Below, one piece after another: positions 1-9,050 of a DNA stretch of 64,000 nucleotides. The DNA is from Brevibacterium pigmentatum. Its GTDB lineage: Bacteria > Actinomycetota > Actinomycetes > Actinomycetales > Brevibacteriaceae. Position numbers and translations under genes: made by a program. The notes beneath the pieces were generated by a model. It was given only the letters and a program-made list of their open reading frames with translations. It made no database searches and had not been told where the DNA came from. The stretch covers positions 2,852,001-2,916,000 of the forward strand of contig NZ_CP050153.1 of NCBI RefSeq assembly GCF_011617465.1. The letters are read 5' to 3'. The stretch's first letter is position 1, and every line of letters begins with the position of its first letter.

Positions 1-119
1 CCCCTCACCTACGGGCCTGCAACGCATGAGGCTATGTAAGGGAGTGCGACAAGCACACACAACGACAATCAAATATACATGGCCGCAGGCCCGGGGAGCA
101 AACGCCCAGAGCGGTCTCA

Positions 120-154
120 GGGCTGCTCGAAACCTGAGCCGATAGTATTGATCT
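120..154 (+). promoter_or_regulatory. Putative leaderless promoter of the first membrane-protein gene
   Basis: TAGTAT at 143-148 resembles a sigma-70 type -10 box and lies seven bases before the GTG start codon, the distance expected for transcription beginning at the start codon itself. No Shine-Dalgarno sequence precedes the GTG, which fits a leaderless mRNA. The -35 region is weak. Leaderless transcripts are common in actinobacteria, but no other start in this window was checked the same way. Confidence 0.35.
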
Positions 155-2623
155 GTGCCGACTCATTCCAGCCTGCTCTTCCGACTTCCCGCATTGAGAA
201 TCCTGATGCTGGGTCTGCTGGTCGGGCTCCTGACGGCAGGCCTCGGACTCGGCTCCGCCTCCGCGTCGGCATCAACGGACGGCACGGCACCACGCGATGA
301 TTCGGCATCGACCGAAGATTCGGCTGCCAACGTCAGCGCATCCTCCGCGCAGGCCGCGGACACCAGTAGGCCCCCGTCCGGGCAGACGATCGTCTTCGGC
401 ATTCCGGGCCTGACCATCGATGATATCGACCCCGAGCGCACTCCGAACCTCTACCGCCTGATCTCCGAGGGCGCGGCCGCGAACCTCAACGTGCGCACGA
501 TCGGCGCGGCCACCTGCCCGGCATCGGGTTGGCTGTCCTTCGGCGCGGGCGCCCGTGCGCAGGCCGGACCCTCCCCCATCGCCGAGGATGCCGACCCCGA
601 TGACTCGGCCAGATGCCCGACGATGATCGCCCCCACCACGGACGGTTCCGCGGACGCCGAGGACGGGGCCGCCTCGGCGAAGGACGCCGCGGACAGTGAT
701 GAAGCTCATGCCGACGAATCCGCTGCGGGAGCGACGACCGCGCGGATCGAGGGCTTCGACGCGGTCACGGAGCCCAACATCGGCTCCGGCTACACCGTCG
801 ACTACGGAATGCTCGCGCGCACCGTCGTCGACGCCGGTGAAGCCGTGCCCGCCGGCACCACCGCAACCGATGCGCACTCCCTGCTCGAACCCTGCGTCGC
901 AGCCGAAGGTCCCGGCGCAGCATATGCCGCCGCGGACGAAGACGGGGTGGTGACGAACTTCACGGAGGATGCGACCGCCACGGACTGCCGTCTCGGCGTC
1001 GTCGACCTCGGTGCGATCGGCATCCGCTCCTGGCTGTACGACCCGATCCCGAACTACTCCTATACCGTTCCCCCGGATTTCGACCGGGAGACCCGCGTCG
1101 CCGAAGCCGACCGCCGCCTCGGCGTGCGTCTGCAGGAAGTGCGGGAGAACGCGAAGGACGGGGCCGCCGATCCGACCATCATCGTCGCGGGCCTCGGCGA
1201 CAGCTCCGGTCTGCCGCAGCTGCGAGCCTTCATCGCCGCCGGCCCCAGCTTCGAACCCGGGTCCCTGTCCTCGGCGACGACCCGGACTCCGGGGCTGCTG
1301 CAGATCACCGATCTGGCACCGGGCATCCTCGACGGCCTCGGCGTCGATTCCCCGCGCGCCGTCGGCTTCGACTCGACTCCCACCGATGACGATCCGCAGC
1401 AGCGCATCGACGATCTCGTCGCCGAGGCGCAGAAGTCGACGACGATCCATCAGAATCTCTCGACGTTCTCCATCACCCTCGACGTCATCTTCTACGTCCT
1501 CTTCCTCGCGTGCGCGATTCTGCTCAACCGCTCCATCCTCGGTCGCCGAGGCGGTGCCACCCGTGCGCCCCACGTCCACCGATTCCTCGGCTGGGTGTCC
1601 TTGGGCGTCGCGTCCCTACCGATGGGAGCGTTCCTCGCCGGGCTCGTCCCCTGGTCACGGACGGCCGAACCCGGGCTCGGTCTGTTCCTCTCGGTCATCG
1701 GCACGGCCGCCGCCCTGTTCGTCCTCGCCCTCATCCCGCCCTGGGGTCGGACCTGGCGAGGACGGGTCGGTGCCCTGGCCGGGGCGAACCTGCTCATCCT
1801 CGCCACCGATCTCGCCACCGGCTCCCATCTGCAGGCGAACTCGCTCCTCGGCTACAACCCGATCGTCGGCGGCCGCTACTACGGACTCGGCAATCAAGGT
1901 GCGGCGATCTTCATCGTCAGCCTCTTCATCTTCTTAGGTGTCGTGGTGTCCTGGCTGCGGGCGCGCGGCCACCGCCGCGCCGTGATCGTCGTGCCGATCG
2001 TCATCGGCCTGGCCGCCGTGTTCGTCTCCGGCAACCCGTCCTGGGGTGCGAAGTTCGGCGGCACGATCGCAATCCTCGCCGGTCTCATGGTCCTGCTCGC
2101 GCTGCTGTCGAAGATCCGTCTGACCCTGCTGCGCCTCGCGCTCATCGGGGTGGCGTCGCTGGCGATCCTCATCGGCATCGCCTTCCTCGACTGGCTGCGC
2201 CCGGCCGGGGCACGCTCGCACTTCGGCACGTTCTTCGACCAGATCGTCACCGGTGAGGCCCTGCAGGTCGTCGGCCGCAAGCTCGGCGCGAACCTCCACA
2301 TCATCCAGATCAACCCGGCCCTGGCCATCGTCACCCCGCTCGCGGTGATCGCGATCCTCGTCTTCCTCCGCTACCTCCTCCACTTCCCCCGTGTCCACCC
2401 CGGCAGCCGCACCGGGCGCCTGGTCAACAAATGGCGAGGACGCCTCCCCCAGCTCTTCACCGACTCCGACCTGCACTTCGGTTTCCTCGCCGCCGCCACC
2501 GGGCTCGGCGTCGGGCTCGTGCTCACCGATTCCGGAGTCGCCGTCCCCTCGACCGGAGCCATGGTCCTCCTGCCCTTCCTGCTGGCGCTCAGTGCTGAAC
2601 ACGCCGAGGAGGCTCACCGATGA
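155..2623 (+). CDS. Large membrane protein with alkaline-phosphatase-like ectodomain (paralogue 1)
   Basis: 822-residue protein of unknown function. Residues 15-38 form a signal peptide or anchor, 40-75 are Ser/Asp/Ala-rich, and about 76-410 form an extracytoplasmic domain that resembles the alkaline phosphatase/sulfatase fold (IVFGIPGLTIDDI near 79-91, TPNLYRLISEG near 96-106). The Asp expected in the GIDGL-type metal motif is replaced by Pro, so classical hydrolysis is doubtful. A CPASGWLSFGAG segment (121-132) is shared with the next gene. From about 437 there are multiple membrane helices, with conserved GRYYGLGN (573-580) and LDWLRPAGARSHFG (678-691). It starts at GTG with no ribosome site, and its stop overlaps the next ATG (ATGA), so the two are translationally coupled. 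A role in envelope glycan or lipid modification is only a guess. Confidence 0.8.
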   Translation: MPTHSSLLFRLPALRILMLGLLVGLLTAGLGLGSASASASTDGTAPRDDSASTEDSAANVSASSAQAADTSRPPSGQTIVFGIPGLTIDDIDPERTPNLYRLISEGAAANLNVRTIGAATCPASGWLSFGAGARAQAGPSPIAEDADPDDSARCPTMIAPTTDGSADAEDGAASAKDAADSDEAHADESAAGATTARIEGFDAVTEPNIGSGYTVDYGMLARTVVDAGEAVPAGTTATDAHSLLEPCVAAEGPGAAYAAADEDGVVTNFTEDATATDCRLGVVDLGAIGIRSWLYDPIPNYSYTVPPDFDRETRVAEADRRLGVRLQEVRENAKDGAADPTIIVAGLGDSSGLPQLRAFIAAGPSFEPGSLSSATTRTPGLLQITDLAPGILDGLGVDSPRAVGFDSTPTDDDPQQRIDDLVAEAQKSTTIHQNLSTFSITLDVIFYVLFLACAILLNRSILGRRGGATRAPHVHRFLGWVSLGVASLPMGAFLAGLVPWSRTAEPGLGLFLSVIGTAAALFVLALIPPWGRTWRGRVGALAGANLLILATDLATGSHLQANSLLGYNPIVGGRYYGLGNQGAAIFIVSLFIFLGVVVSWLRARGHRRAVIVVPIVIGLAAVFVSGNPSWGAKFGGTIAILAGLMVLLALLSKIRLTLLRLALIGVASLAILIGIAFLDWLRPAGARSHFGTFFDQIVTGEALQVVGRKLGANLHIIQINPALAIVTPLAVIAILVFLRYLLHFPRVHPGSRTGRLVNKWRGRLPQLFTDSDLHFGFLAAATGLGVGLVLTDSGVAVPSTGAMVLLPFLLALSAEHAEEAHR

Positions 2624-4926
2624 GAGCCCCCGTGACCTCCCCGGCCACCCGGGTTCTCCTCGGGATCCTGGCCATCGCCCTCTTCGTCCTCGGTCTGCCC
2701 CAAGCCGGGCAGGCGGCCCCTGCCGCGGGATCTGTCACGGGCCTGGCTGCGGGGCCGTCGGCACGAGCCGACCTGCAGGCGGAAGCCGAGACGGACGACG
2801 CAGCTCCGCCTGCGGGAGACGATGACGACGGGGCCGCCTCGGCGAATCCCGGGGTCGTGTCGATCAACGTCTCCGGCTTCAGCTTCGAGGATCTCGATCC
2901 GCGCACCACACCGAATCTGTGGGTGATGATGGAGGGCGGGCAGATCGGGACGATCACGCCGCGCAGCGTGCGCGCGACGAGCTGCCCGGTCGACGGCTGG
3001 CTGGGGCTCGGATCCGGACGGCGCGCCGCCGACGAACCCCGCGATCAGTGCCGCGAACCGGCTTCGCCGCTCGACGGCTGGGTCGCCGATTGGGACGTGT
3101 ACGCGCAGGTGGCCCGCGGTGACAACTACGACGCGTCACTTGGGGCGCTGGCCGAGTCGGTGCCCGATATCCGTGCCTTCGGCAACGGTGCCGCGATCGC
3201 CGCCGCCTCCCCCTCCGGCCGCGTCGAGAACTGGTCGCCCGTCGACTCCGACCTCGGCGCGGACGTGGCGAGATCGGCCGCGGACGGTGAGCTCGCCCTC
3301 GTCGATCTCGGCAATACCGCCGCCGACGGCTACTCGCTGAAGAAACTCGATGCACAGGTCGGGGACATCCTCGAATCGACCGGGTGGATGAGTGCGGATC
3401 GGCCGAACCGCCTCGGCGAGGGTCGCGTTCCCGTGGTGTTCTCCTCGATCGCCGACGGCGCGCATGAGGGATCGTCGATGCAGGCGACGATGATGATCGA
3501 GCCGGGCGAGCCGGCGGGACTGCTCACGTCCTCGTCGACACGGCAGCCGGGGCTGGTTCAGGTGCCCGACTTGGCGCCGACGCTTGTGGCTCTGTCCGGG
3601 GCCGAGGAGATGGACAATGCGGCCGGGGCCCCGATGACCTCCGGTGCGCATGGTTCCGATTGGCAGGCGCGCTATCAGGCCGTGCTTGACCGGCAGGTGG
3701 CGGTGAAGACGCAGAACGATCTGTCGACGTGGTTCTTCCCCGTCGTCGCAGTGCTCATGGTCGGGCTGCTGGCGATGGCGTGGTTCCTGCGGAAGAACCA
3801 CCGGGAGCTCGTCCATTCCGCGGCCTACCGCCTCGGTGTCGTGTTCGCGGCGATGCCGATCTCGACGTATCTGGTCAATACGGTGCCGTGGGAGCGGGCG
3901 ACGAACCCGGACATCGCGATGCTCGGTGCGCTGGCGGGGTGGGCGCTGCTGCTCGGAGTACTGGGGCTGCTCGGTCCCTGGCGGCGGCACAGATTCGGGC
4001 CGGTGCTCTTCGTGTCCACCGTGACCGTCGCCGTGCTCGCCTACGACGTCGTCACCGGATCCCAGCTGCAGATGTCGACGCTGTTGGGCGAACCGCTGCT
4101 CATCGCCTCGCGGTTCTATGGGATCGGGAACTCCGCGCTTGCGCTGTACTGCTGTGCGCTGCTGTTGGCGGTCGCCGGGTTCGCGTCCCTGGTGACCAAG
4201 CCGCTGCATCGCGTCCTCATCGTCACTCTTCCCGTGCTCGTCTCCTGCGTCATCCTCGCCGCACCCGGTCTGGGCACGAAATTCGGATCCGTGCCGACCC
4301 TCATCATCGGAGTCGCCTACCTCGTGCTGGCCGCGGCGAGCATCCGGTTCTCGCTCAAACGACTCGGGCTGACCGTGGGCATCGCCGGTTTCGTCATGCT
4401 CACCGTGCTGTTCCTCGACTGGCTGCGCCCGGCCGATCAGCGCACGCACTTCGGCCGGTTCTTCGATACGATCATCAGCGGTCAGGCGCTCAGCGTGCTG
4501 GCCCGCAAGATCGGGATGAACATCGACATCCTCACTCAGTCGTGGATGACTCTGGTGCTGCCGCTCATCATCATCGGCGTGTTCTGGATGGCGCTCGATC
4601 CGGCGCGCTTCCGCCTCCACGGACTCCAGGACACCTACCGGCGGATCCCGCTTCTGCGCGCAGCGATGATCAGCCTGGCGATCCTGCTGGGAGTCGGCAC
4701 CCTCATCAACGACTCGGGCATCGTGGTTCCTGCCGTCGGCATCCTCTTCCTCGTCCCGGTGCTCACTCACCTCGAGACCTTCCGCGCCGGCCTTCCGCCG
4801 GTCCCGCCGGCCGCGTCCGCCGGTGGCAGTGCTGGCGGCGGTGCTGACCGAGCTGGCGGCGAAGGTACCGAAGCCGAGGCTGACAGCGAAGCCGCAGACG
4901 ACTCCGATTCGTCCCCACGCCCCTGA
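2620..4926 (+). CDS. Large membrane protein with alkaline-phosphatase-like ectodomain (paralogue 2)
   Basis: 768-residue paralogue of the upstream gene with the same plan: signal peptide (about 1-35), acidic low-complexity stretch, degenerate phosphatase-like ectodomain (VVSINVSGFSFEDLDP near 77-92, again lacking the metal-binding Asp), the shared TSCPVDGWLGLGSG block, then many membrane helices from about 370. RFYGIGN (near 495) and LDWLRPADQRTHFG (near 598) match paralogue 1. The tail is a disordered Gly/Ala/Glu-rich stretch of about 40 residues. The ATG overlaps the upstream TGA. Retention of both copies side by side suggests a heteromeric complex or two steps of one pathway (inference). 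Function unknown. Confidence 0.8.
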   Translation: MRAPVTSPATRVLLGILAIALFVLGLPQAGQAAPAAGSVTGLAAGPSARADLQAEAETDDAAPPAGDDDDGAASANPGVVSINVSGFSFEDLDPRTTPNLWVMMEGGQIGTITPRSVRATSCPVDGWLGLGSGRRAADEPRDQCREPASPLDGWVADWDVYAQVARGDNYDASLGALAESVPDIRAFGNGAAIAAASPSGRVENWSPVDSDLGADVARSAADGELALVDLGNTAADGYSLKKLDAQVGDILESTGWMSADRPNRLGEGRVPVVFSSIADGAHEGSSMQATMMIEPGEPAGLLTSSSTRQPGLVQVPDLAPTLVALSGAEEMDNAAGAPMTSGAHGSDWQARYQAVLDRQVAVKTQNDLSTWFFPVVAVLMVGLLAMAWFLRKNHRELVHSAAYRLGVVFAAMPISTYLVNTVPWERATNPDIAMLGALAGWALLLGVLGLLGPWRRHRFGPVLFVSTVTVAVLAYDVVTGSQLQMSTLLGEPLLIASRFYGIGNSALALYCCALLLAVAGFASLVTKPLHRVLIVTLPVLVSCVILAAPGLGTKFGSVPTLIIGVAYLVLAAASIRFSLKRLGLTVGIAGFVMLTVLFLDWLRPADQRTHFGRFFDTIISGQALSVLARKIGMNIDILTQSWMTLVLPLIIIGVFWMALDPARFRLHGLQDTYRRIPLLRAAMISLAILLGVGTLINDSGIVVPAVGILFLVPVLTHLETFRAGLPPVPPAASAGGSAGGGADRAGGEGTEAEADSEAADDSDSSPRP

Positions 4927-4991
4927 CACAGCCGGTATCCGCCAACGGTAGTCTCAACTTCCCCCGCTCGTTGCAGAACGCTCCCGCAGCA

Positions 4992-5238
4992 GCACTTTGC
5001 ACTCGTACACCGGTGCACATTGCGACTAGCTAGCGGAGATGACAATGACGGTGACGGATGCTCTGCAGAAAACGCCCTTCACCAGCGCATCCCTCACCGT
5101 CAGTGGCGTCCCCGCCGCTTTCGCGCACAACACCCTCTCGGCGCCAATTCGCACTCGTGCACTGGTGGACTATGCAACTACGTGGTGGAGATAGAGCAAT
5201 CGGTGAGAGATGGTCCTCCACGAGAGATGCGAATGCGA
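4992..5238. repeat. Diverged repeat pair and imperfect inverted repeat in a 437-bp gene-free stretch
   Basis: This region separates the membrane-protein pair from the convergent 5'-nucleotidase gene and has no convincing gene. Two copies of a unit of roughly 65 bp begin with GCACTCGTACACCGGTG (about 5000) and GCACTCGTGCACTGGTG (about 5150) and stay alignable through GGAGAT and CGGTGA. The second copy is also closed by an inverted arm: ATTCGCACTCGTG near 5147 faces CACGAGAGATGCGAAT near 5220-5235. Nothing here identifies it as a known element. Confidence 0.45.
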
Positions 5239-5284
5239 CAAAGGTCCGTGCACACAATGGCGGGGCCGGACAGTGTCTGGAAAC

Positions 5285-5325
5285 GACGGCGGGGCCGGAG
5301 AGAAGAACTCTCCGGCCCCGCCGTC
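5285..5325. terminator. Strong hairpin terminator between convergent genes
   Basis: Perfect 18-bp GC-rich stem (5285-5302 with 5308-5325) around a 5-base AAGAA loop. It lies between the plus-strand membrane-protein gene and the minus-strand 5'-nucleotidase gene, so it can serve both directions. There is no long U-tract, as is common for actinobacterial hairpin terminators. Confidence 0.8.
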
Positions 5326-5363
5326 TCGTGTCAGCCTGACACAGCGTCTGATGCCAGTCTGAC

Positions 5364-7964
5364 TCAGCTCTCGAGGCTGAGCTTGCGGCGACGGACGATC
5401 GTGACCGCCGTGCCGCCGGCGACGATGAGGGCCAGGGCCGCAGCGACGATGTTGAAGGTCTCGAAGCCGGTGCGCGGCAGATCGCCGCCGTCCTTCGAAC
5501 CGTTCGCATCGGCCCCAGTTCCATCGGCCGAACCACCGTCGGCAGATGCATTCGCGCCATCGGCTCCGCTCCCGGCATTCGACGAACCGTCTGATCCACC
5601 GGCCGCATTGTCCCCGCCATCGGCAGCGCCACCATCGGCGTCTCCGCCGTCGGCCGAACCGTCATCTCCGGCTGAGGCATCTGCGTAGTCACCGACTGCC
5701 GCGGTGGCTTCGAACCCATGCGCCATCGGCAGCGGGTTGTCATCCCACCACGGTCCTTCGACATTCGCCTGCACGCTGACCTTGACGGTCACCTCACCAG
5801 AAGCATCTTTCGGCGCAGTTACGGTCACGGGAGTCTCGGACTCCCCCGCCGGGATCGAATCGAGAGTGATCGTCGTGGCAGCCGCCTCGGCGCTGACCTC
5901 AGGGGCCTTGCCCTTGGCAGCATCGGCGGAAGCCGACTGGGACTCGGACTGTGCGGCCGCCTCGGCGGTATAGCCCTCCGGCAGATCGACGGTGACGTCG
6001 ACGGGACCGGAGACCTCGGACTTCGCATTCGACTTGAGCGCGAACTCGGCACTCTCGTCCGGCCTGATGGTCTTCGGCCCGGTCAGCTCGGCGCTCAGAT
6101 CACCGTTGTCGATGACGTCCTTGGCCGCGTCTGCCTGACGCTCGTTCTTGTCCGGGGTGACGTCCTTGCCTTCGGCCTGGTGCTTGTTGAAGTAGTTCTC
6201 CCAGGTCTCGAAGTCGGTCAGGCCGGACTGTTCGAAGTCGCCTTTGGCGAAGGAGGTGAAGTTGTCACCACCGGCGGCGAGGAAGCTCAGCGTCGCAACC
6301 CGGTAGTCCTGATTCGGGTCGATCTCCTTGCCATCGACCTTGACGGACTTCACGTGCTCACCCTTGTCGGCATCCGTGTCATAGACGACGTCGAGGTCCT
6401 CGGAGATGCCCAGGTGGAGGAACGACCGGGACGCACCGTCGGGCTGCCACTGCTCTTCGAAGAGGCCGATGACGTCCGACCCCTTCATCGTCACGACACC
6501 GTGGTCGTTCGCGAAGGGAAGCACGCTGTTGAGCTCGGCAACGGTGACTTCGCACTTCTCCTCGGAGTTGTAGATGTCATCGCAGAGCAGATCGGTGCGC
6601 AGTCCGCCCGGGTTCGTGATGCCGAAGTCGGCTTCTTCCAGTTGGGTCTCTTCGACACCTTCCTTGAGCGCATCGGCGACGAGGTTGCCGAGCGTGGACT
6701 CGGCACCGCGGTCCTCCTCGCCGTCCTTCTTCGCTCGGGTGATGTCCTCGCTGATCGTGCCGGTGACCTCGGAGCCGAGTTCCTTGGCCTTCTCCTCTGC
6801 GTCGCTGACGATGCCGGCGACCTTGTCGACGACCTCGGAGTCATAGCTCTTGTCCTTGGTCTTGATGAGATCGATGCCGCTGGCCTGCCAGTCGCTGTTG
6901 CCGTCGACTCTCATCGTCACCTGACCGACGTATTCGCCGTAGCTGCCGGCCTCGATGACGGGACGGGTGCGATCGGGCTCACCGGGTACGGGAGCTTCGA
7001 AGGTGTACGGAATGTGGGTGTGGCCGGTGAACATGGCGTCGACCGAGGCGTCGGCCTCGGTGACGAGCTTCTTGAACTCCGCGTTCGACGCCTTCGCGTC
7101 TTCCAGGCTCTCGGTCGACGACGCGCCGAGGTGGGCCTCGACGACCGTCATATCCGGTCGTTCGTCCTCGGGCAGGTTCTCGAGATCGTCGGCGACGCGG
7201 TTGACTGCGTCCGTGGGGTCACCGAAGTCGAGGTCGGCGATGCCGTCCGGTGAGACGAGTGAGGCGGTGTCCTTGGTGACGACGCCGATGACGGCGATCT
7301 TGACTCCCGCCACGTCGACGATGGAGTACTCGTCGAGGCCGTCGACGACATTCTGAGTTCCCTTGTCGTAGACGTTGGCCGCCGAGTACGGGAAGTCGGC
7401 TTCGTCGCTCACTCGTCCCGTGAGGTCATCGATGCCTTTGTCGAATTCGTGGTTGCCGACCGCAGAGGCCTCGACACCCATGGCGTTCAGGACATCGAGC
7501 GTGGGCTTGTCGTTCTGCGATGAGGAGGTGTAGGTCGAGGCACCGATATTGTCACCGGTCGAGAGCAGAGCAGTGCCCCTGTTGTCGCCGCTGGTGCCGA
7601 ACTTCGCTCGCTCCTCCTCGACGACCGAGGCGACCTGAGTGCCTGCCTCGGAGATGCGTCCGTGGAAGTCGGTGATATTGAGCAGCTGGACCGAGGTGCC
7701 CTCGGGCGCCGACTGCGCCTCGCTGTCGGAATCCTGATCAGCGCCCGCGTCGCCCTCCGATGTCGCGGACTTGCTGCCGGCGGACGAGCCGTTCGATGTC
7801 TCGTCGGAGTCTGCAGGAGCCGATTCGCTCGGCGCTGTGGCGCTGGTGCCGGTCGAATTTCCGTTGCCCAGAGAGGGTGCCCCGATGGCGGGCGCGAGGC
7901 CGGGCAGAGTCAGCATTGACACTGCGGCGCCCGTGGCCAGCACTGTGGTCACAAGTTTCGACAT
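5364..7964 (-). CDS. Cell-wall-anchored 5'-nucleotidase / 2',3'-cyclic phosphodiesterase
   Basis: 866-residue secreted metallophosphoesterase that removes phosphate from extracellular nucleotides. Signal peptide 1-29; Ser/Asp-rich linker to about 90; calcineurin-like metal site with LLNITDFHGRI (94-104), GDN (137-139), GNHEFDKG (170-177) and GHTHIPY (314-320); C-terminal nucleotidase domain with NPGGLRTDL; then an Ala-rich domain and a Gly/Asp/Ala-rich wall-spanning stretch. It ends with a sortase signal: LPRTG (829-833), a hydrophobic helix and a basic tail. No sortase gene is in the window. A PHO-box-like array lies upstream, so induction by phosphate starvation is likely. Confidence 0.93.
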   Translation of the reverse strand: MSKLVTTVLATGAAVSMLTLPGLAPAIGAPSLGNGNSTGTSATAPSESAPADSDETSNGSSAGSKSATSEGDAGADQDSDSEAQSAPEGTSVQLLNITDFHGRISEAGTQVASVVEEERAKFGTSGDNRGTALLSTGDNIGASTYTSSSQNDKPTLDVLNAMGVEASAVGNHEFDKGIDDLTGRVSDEADFPYSAANVYDKGTQNVVDGLDEYSIVDVAGVKIAVIGVVTKDTASLVSPDGIADLDFGDPTDAVNRVADDLENLPEDERPDMTVVEAHLGASSTESLEDAKASNAEFKKLVTEADASVDAMFTGHTHIPYTFEAPVPGEPDRTRPVIEAGSYGEYVGQVTMRVDGNSDWQASGIDLIKTKDKSYDSEVVDKVAGIVSDAEEKAKELGSEVTGTISEDITRAKKDGEEDRGAESTLGNLVADALKEGVEETQLEEADFGITNPGGLRTDLLCDDIYNSEEKCEVTVAELNSVLPFANDHGVVTMKGSDVIGLFEEQWQPDGASRSFLHLGISEDLDVVYDTDADKGEHVKSVKVDGKEIDPNQDYRVATLSFLAAGGDNFTSFAKGDFEQSGLTDFETWENYFNKHQAEGKDVTPDKNERQADAAKDVIDNGDLSAELTGPKTIRPDESAEFALKSNAKSEVSGPVDVTVDLPEGYTAEAAAQSESQSASADAAKGKAPEVSAEAAATTITLDSIPAGESETPVTVTAPKDASGEVTVKVSVQANVEGPWWDDNPLPMAHGFEATAAVGDYADASAGDDGSADGGDADGGAADGGDNAAGGSDGSSNAGSGADGANASADGGSADGTGADANGSKDGGDLPRTGFETFNIVAAALALIVAGGTAVTIVRRRKLSLES

Positions 7965-8073
7965 GTATTCAGTTCCTTCGATCGATCAGTCAGTCGCACA
8001 TCAACCATGCCGGTGGGGATGAAGACGGATTCCATCCTGCAGTGCCAATGCGAACTCAGAGTTACTTAAGTGT

Positions 8074-8117
8074 GAATCTACACAGGATTCTCACACCTGG
8101 AAAGAGGAATTCTCACA
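8074..8117 (-). promoter_or_regulatory. Candidate PHO box: 11-bp direct-repeat array upstream of the 5'-nucleotidase
   Basis: Read on the plus strand, four contiguous 11-mers are GAATCTACACA, GGATTCTCACA, CCTGGAAAGAG and GAATTCTCACA. Three of the four share a GRATTCTCACA-like pattern. PhoP of actinobacteria binds 11-bp direct-repeat units, and secreted nucleotidases are typical Pho targets. The units do not match the GTTCACC core closely, so the assignment is an inference. The array lies 110-153 bases upstream of the start codon. Confidence 0.45.
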
Positions 8118-8195
8118 TGATCCCGACTTGCGCGATAAAAGGCGGCTTGATGCTGCGGCTTGATACTTCTGCAGGAGACCCGCCGAACCGTCGGC

Positions 8196-9050
8196 CTATT
8201 CCTGGTCGCGGCGGGCCATCGTCTGGGCGTTGCGAGCAGCGTAGTCCTCGGGTGCCGGATAGCCGACCTCGGTGAGGACGAGTCCTTCGGCAGGCGTGAC
8301 GAACATGGGCACTTCGGGGGTCAGCCCGGCGTCCGCCTCGGCGATGAGTTCGGCCGGGCGGGTCACCGCCCAACTGCCGGATCCGACCTTGATCAGTCCG
8401 CCGACGAGCGCACGGACCATGTGGTGACAGAAGGCGTCGGCACGCAGATCGATGGTGATGACAGCTTCCTGATCGCGCTCGACGCGCAGCTCATACAGGG
8501 TGCGGATCGTCGTCGCGCCCTCCCGGGGTTTGCAGAACGGCAGGAAGTCGTGGAGCCCTTGGACCTCGCGCGCGGCCTCGGCCATGGCTTCGGCATCGAG
8601 TTCGCCCTTGTGCCGCGGCGTCACCTGGGTCAGCAACGGGTCGATGAAGGACCGATGATCGGCCAACCGGTACTGATACGACCGCCACAGCGCGGAGAAC
8701 CGAGCGTCGAAGTCCTCGGGCACCTCGACCACCGCGTGGACGACGATGTCGTGGAACTCACCGGCGATGAGGACTCCGCGCAGACGTGACAGGAGGGCCG
8801 CCTCGGCGGATCGATTCGACTGGCCGATGAGCTTGCCGATCGCCTCATCGCCGAGATCGATGTGCACGACCTGACGGCGGGCGTGGACGCCGGAGTCGGT
8901 GCGGCCGGCGACGACGGTGGCCACCTCGGTGCCGGTGATCCGTTCGAGCCCGGATTCGACGGCGGCCTGGACCGTGCGCAGCCCCGGCTGCTTGGCCCAG
9001 CCGTGGAAATCCGTGCCTCGATAGCCCAGGTCCAGACGGAAGCGGGTCAT
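8196..9050 (-). CDS. truA: tRNA pseudouridine(38-40) synthase TruA
   Basis: 284-residue cytoplasmic enzyme that isomerises uridines at positions 38-40 of the tRNA anticodon arm. The catalytic Asp lies in AGRTDSGVHA (D52). The N-terminal LDLGYRGTDFHGWAKQ and the HMVRALVG segment near the C-terminus are also family hallmarks. Length is normal. Its start overlaps the stop of the upstream LemA-like gene by ATGA, so the two are co-translated. It is not next to the ribosomal protein rplQ, its frequent neighbour elsewhere. Confidence 0.95.
   Translation of the reverse strand: MTRFRLDLGYRGTDFHGWAKQPGLRTVQAAVESGLERITGTEVATVVAGRTDSGVHARRQVVHIDLGDEAIGKLIGQSNRSAEAALLSRLRGVLIAGEFHDIVVHAVVEVPEDFDARFSALWRSYQYRLADHRSFIDPLLTQVTPRHKGELDAEAMAEAAREVQGLHDFLPFCKPREGATTIRTLYELRVERDQEAVITIDLRADAFCHHMVRALVGGLIKVGSGSWAVTRPAELIAEADAGLTPEVPMFVTPAEGLVLTEVGYPAPEDYAARNAQTMARRDQE

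Noticed and set aside
3136..4929. A 597-codon open frame on the minus strand opposite the second membrane-protein gene
   Set aside because: Its translation is Arg/His/Gln-rich with no domain, as expected for the complement of a high-GC coding frame. The plus-strand frame has signal peptide, helices and a paralogue. Many other long antisense frames (for example opposite guaA, groEL, metG and the siderophore genes) were dismissed for the same reason.
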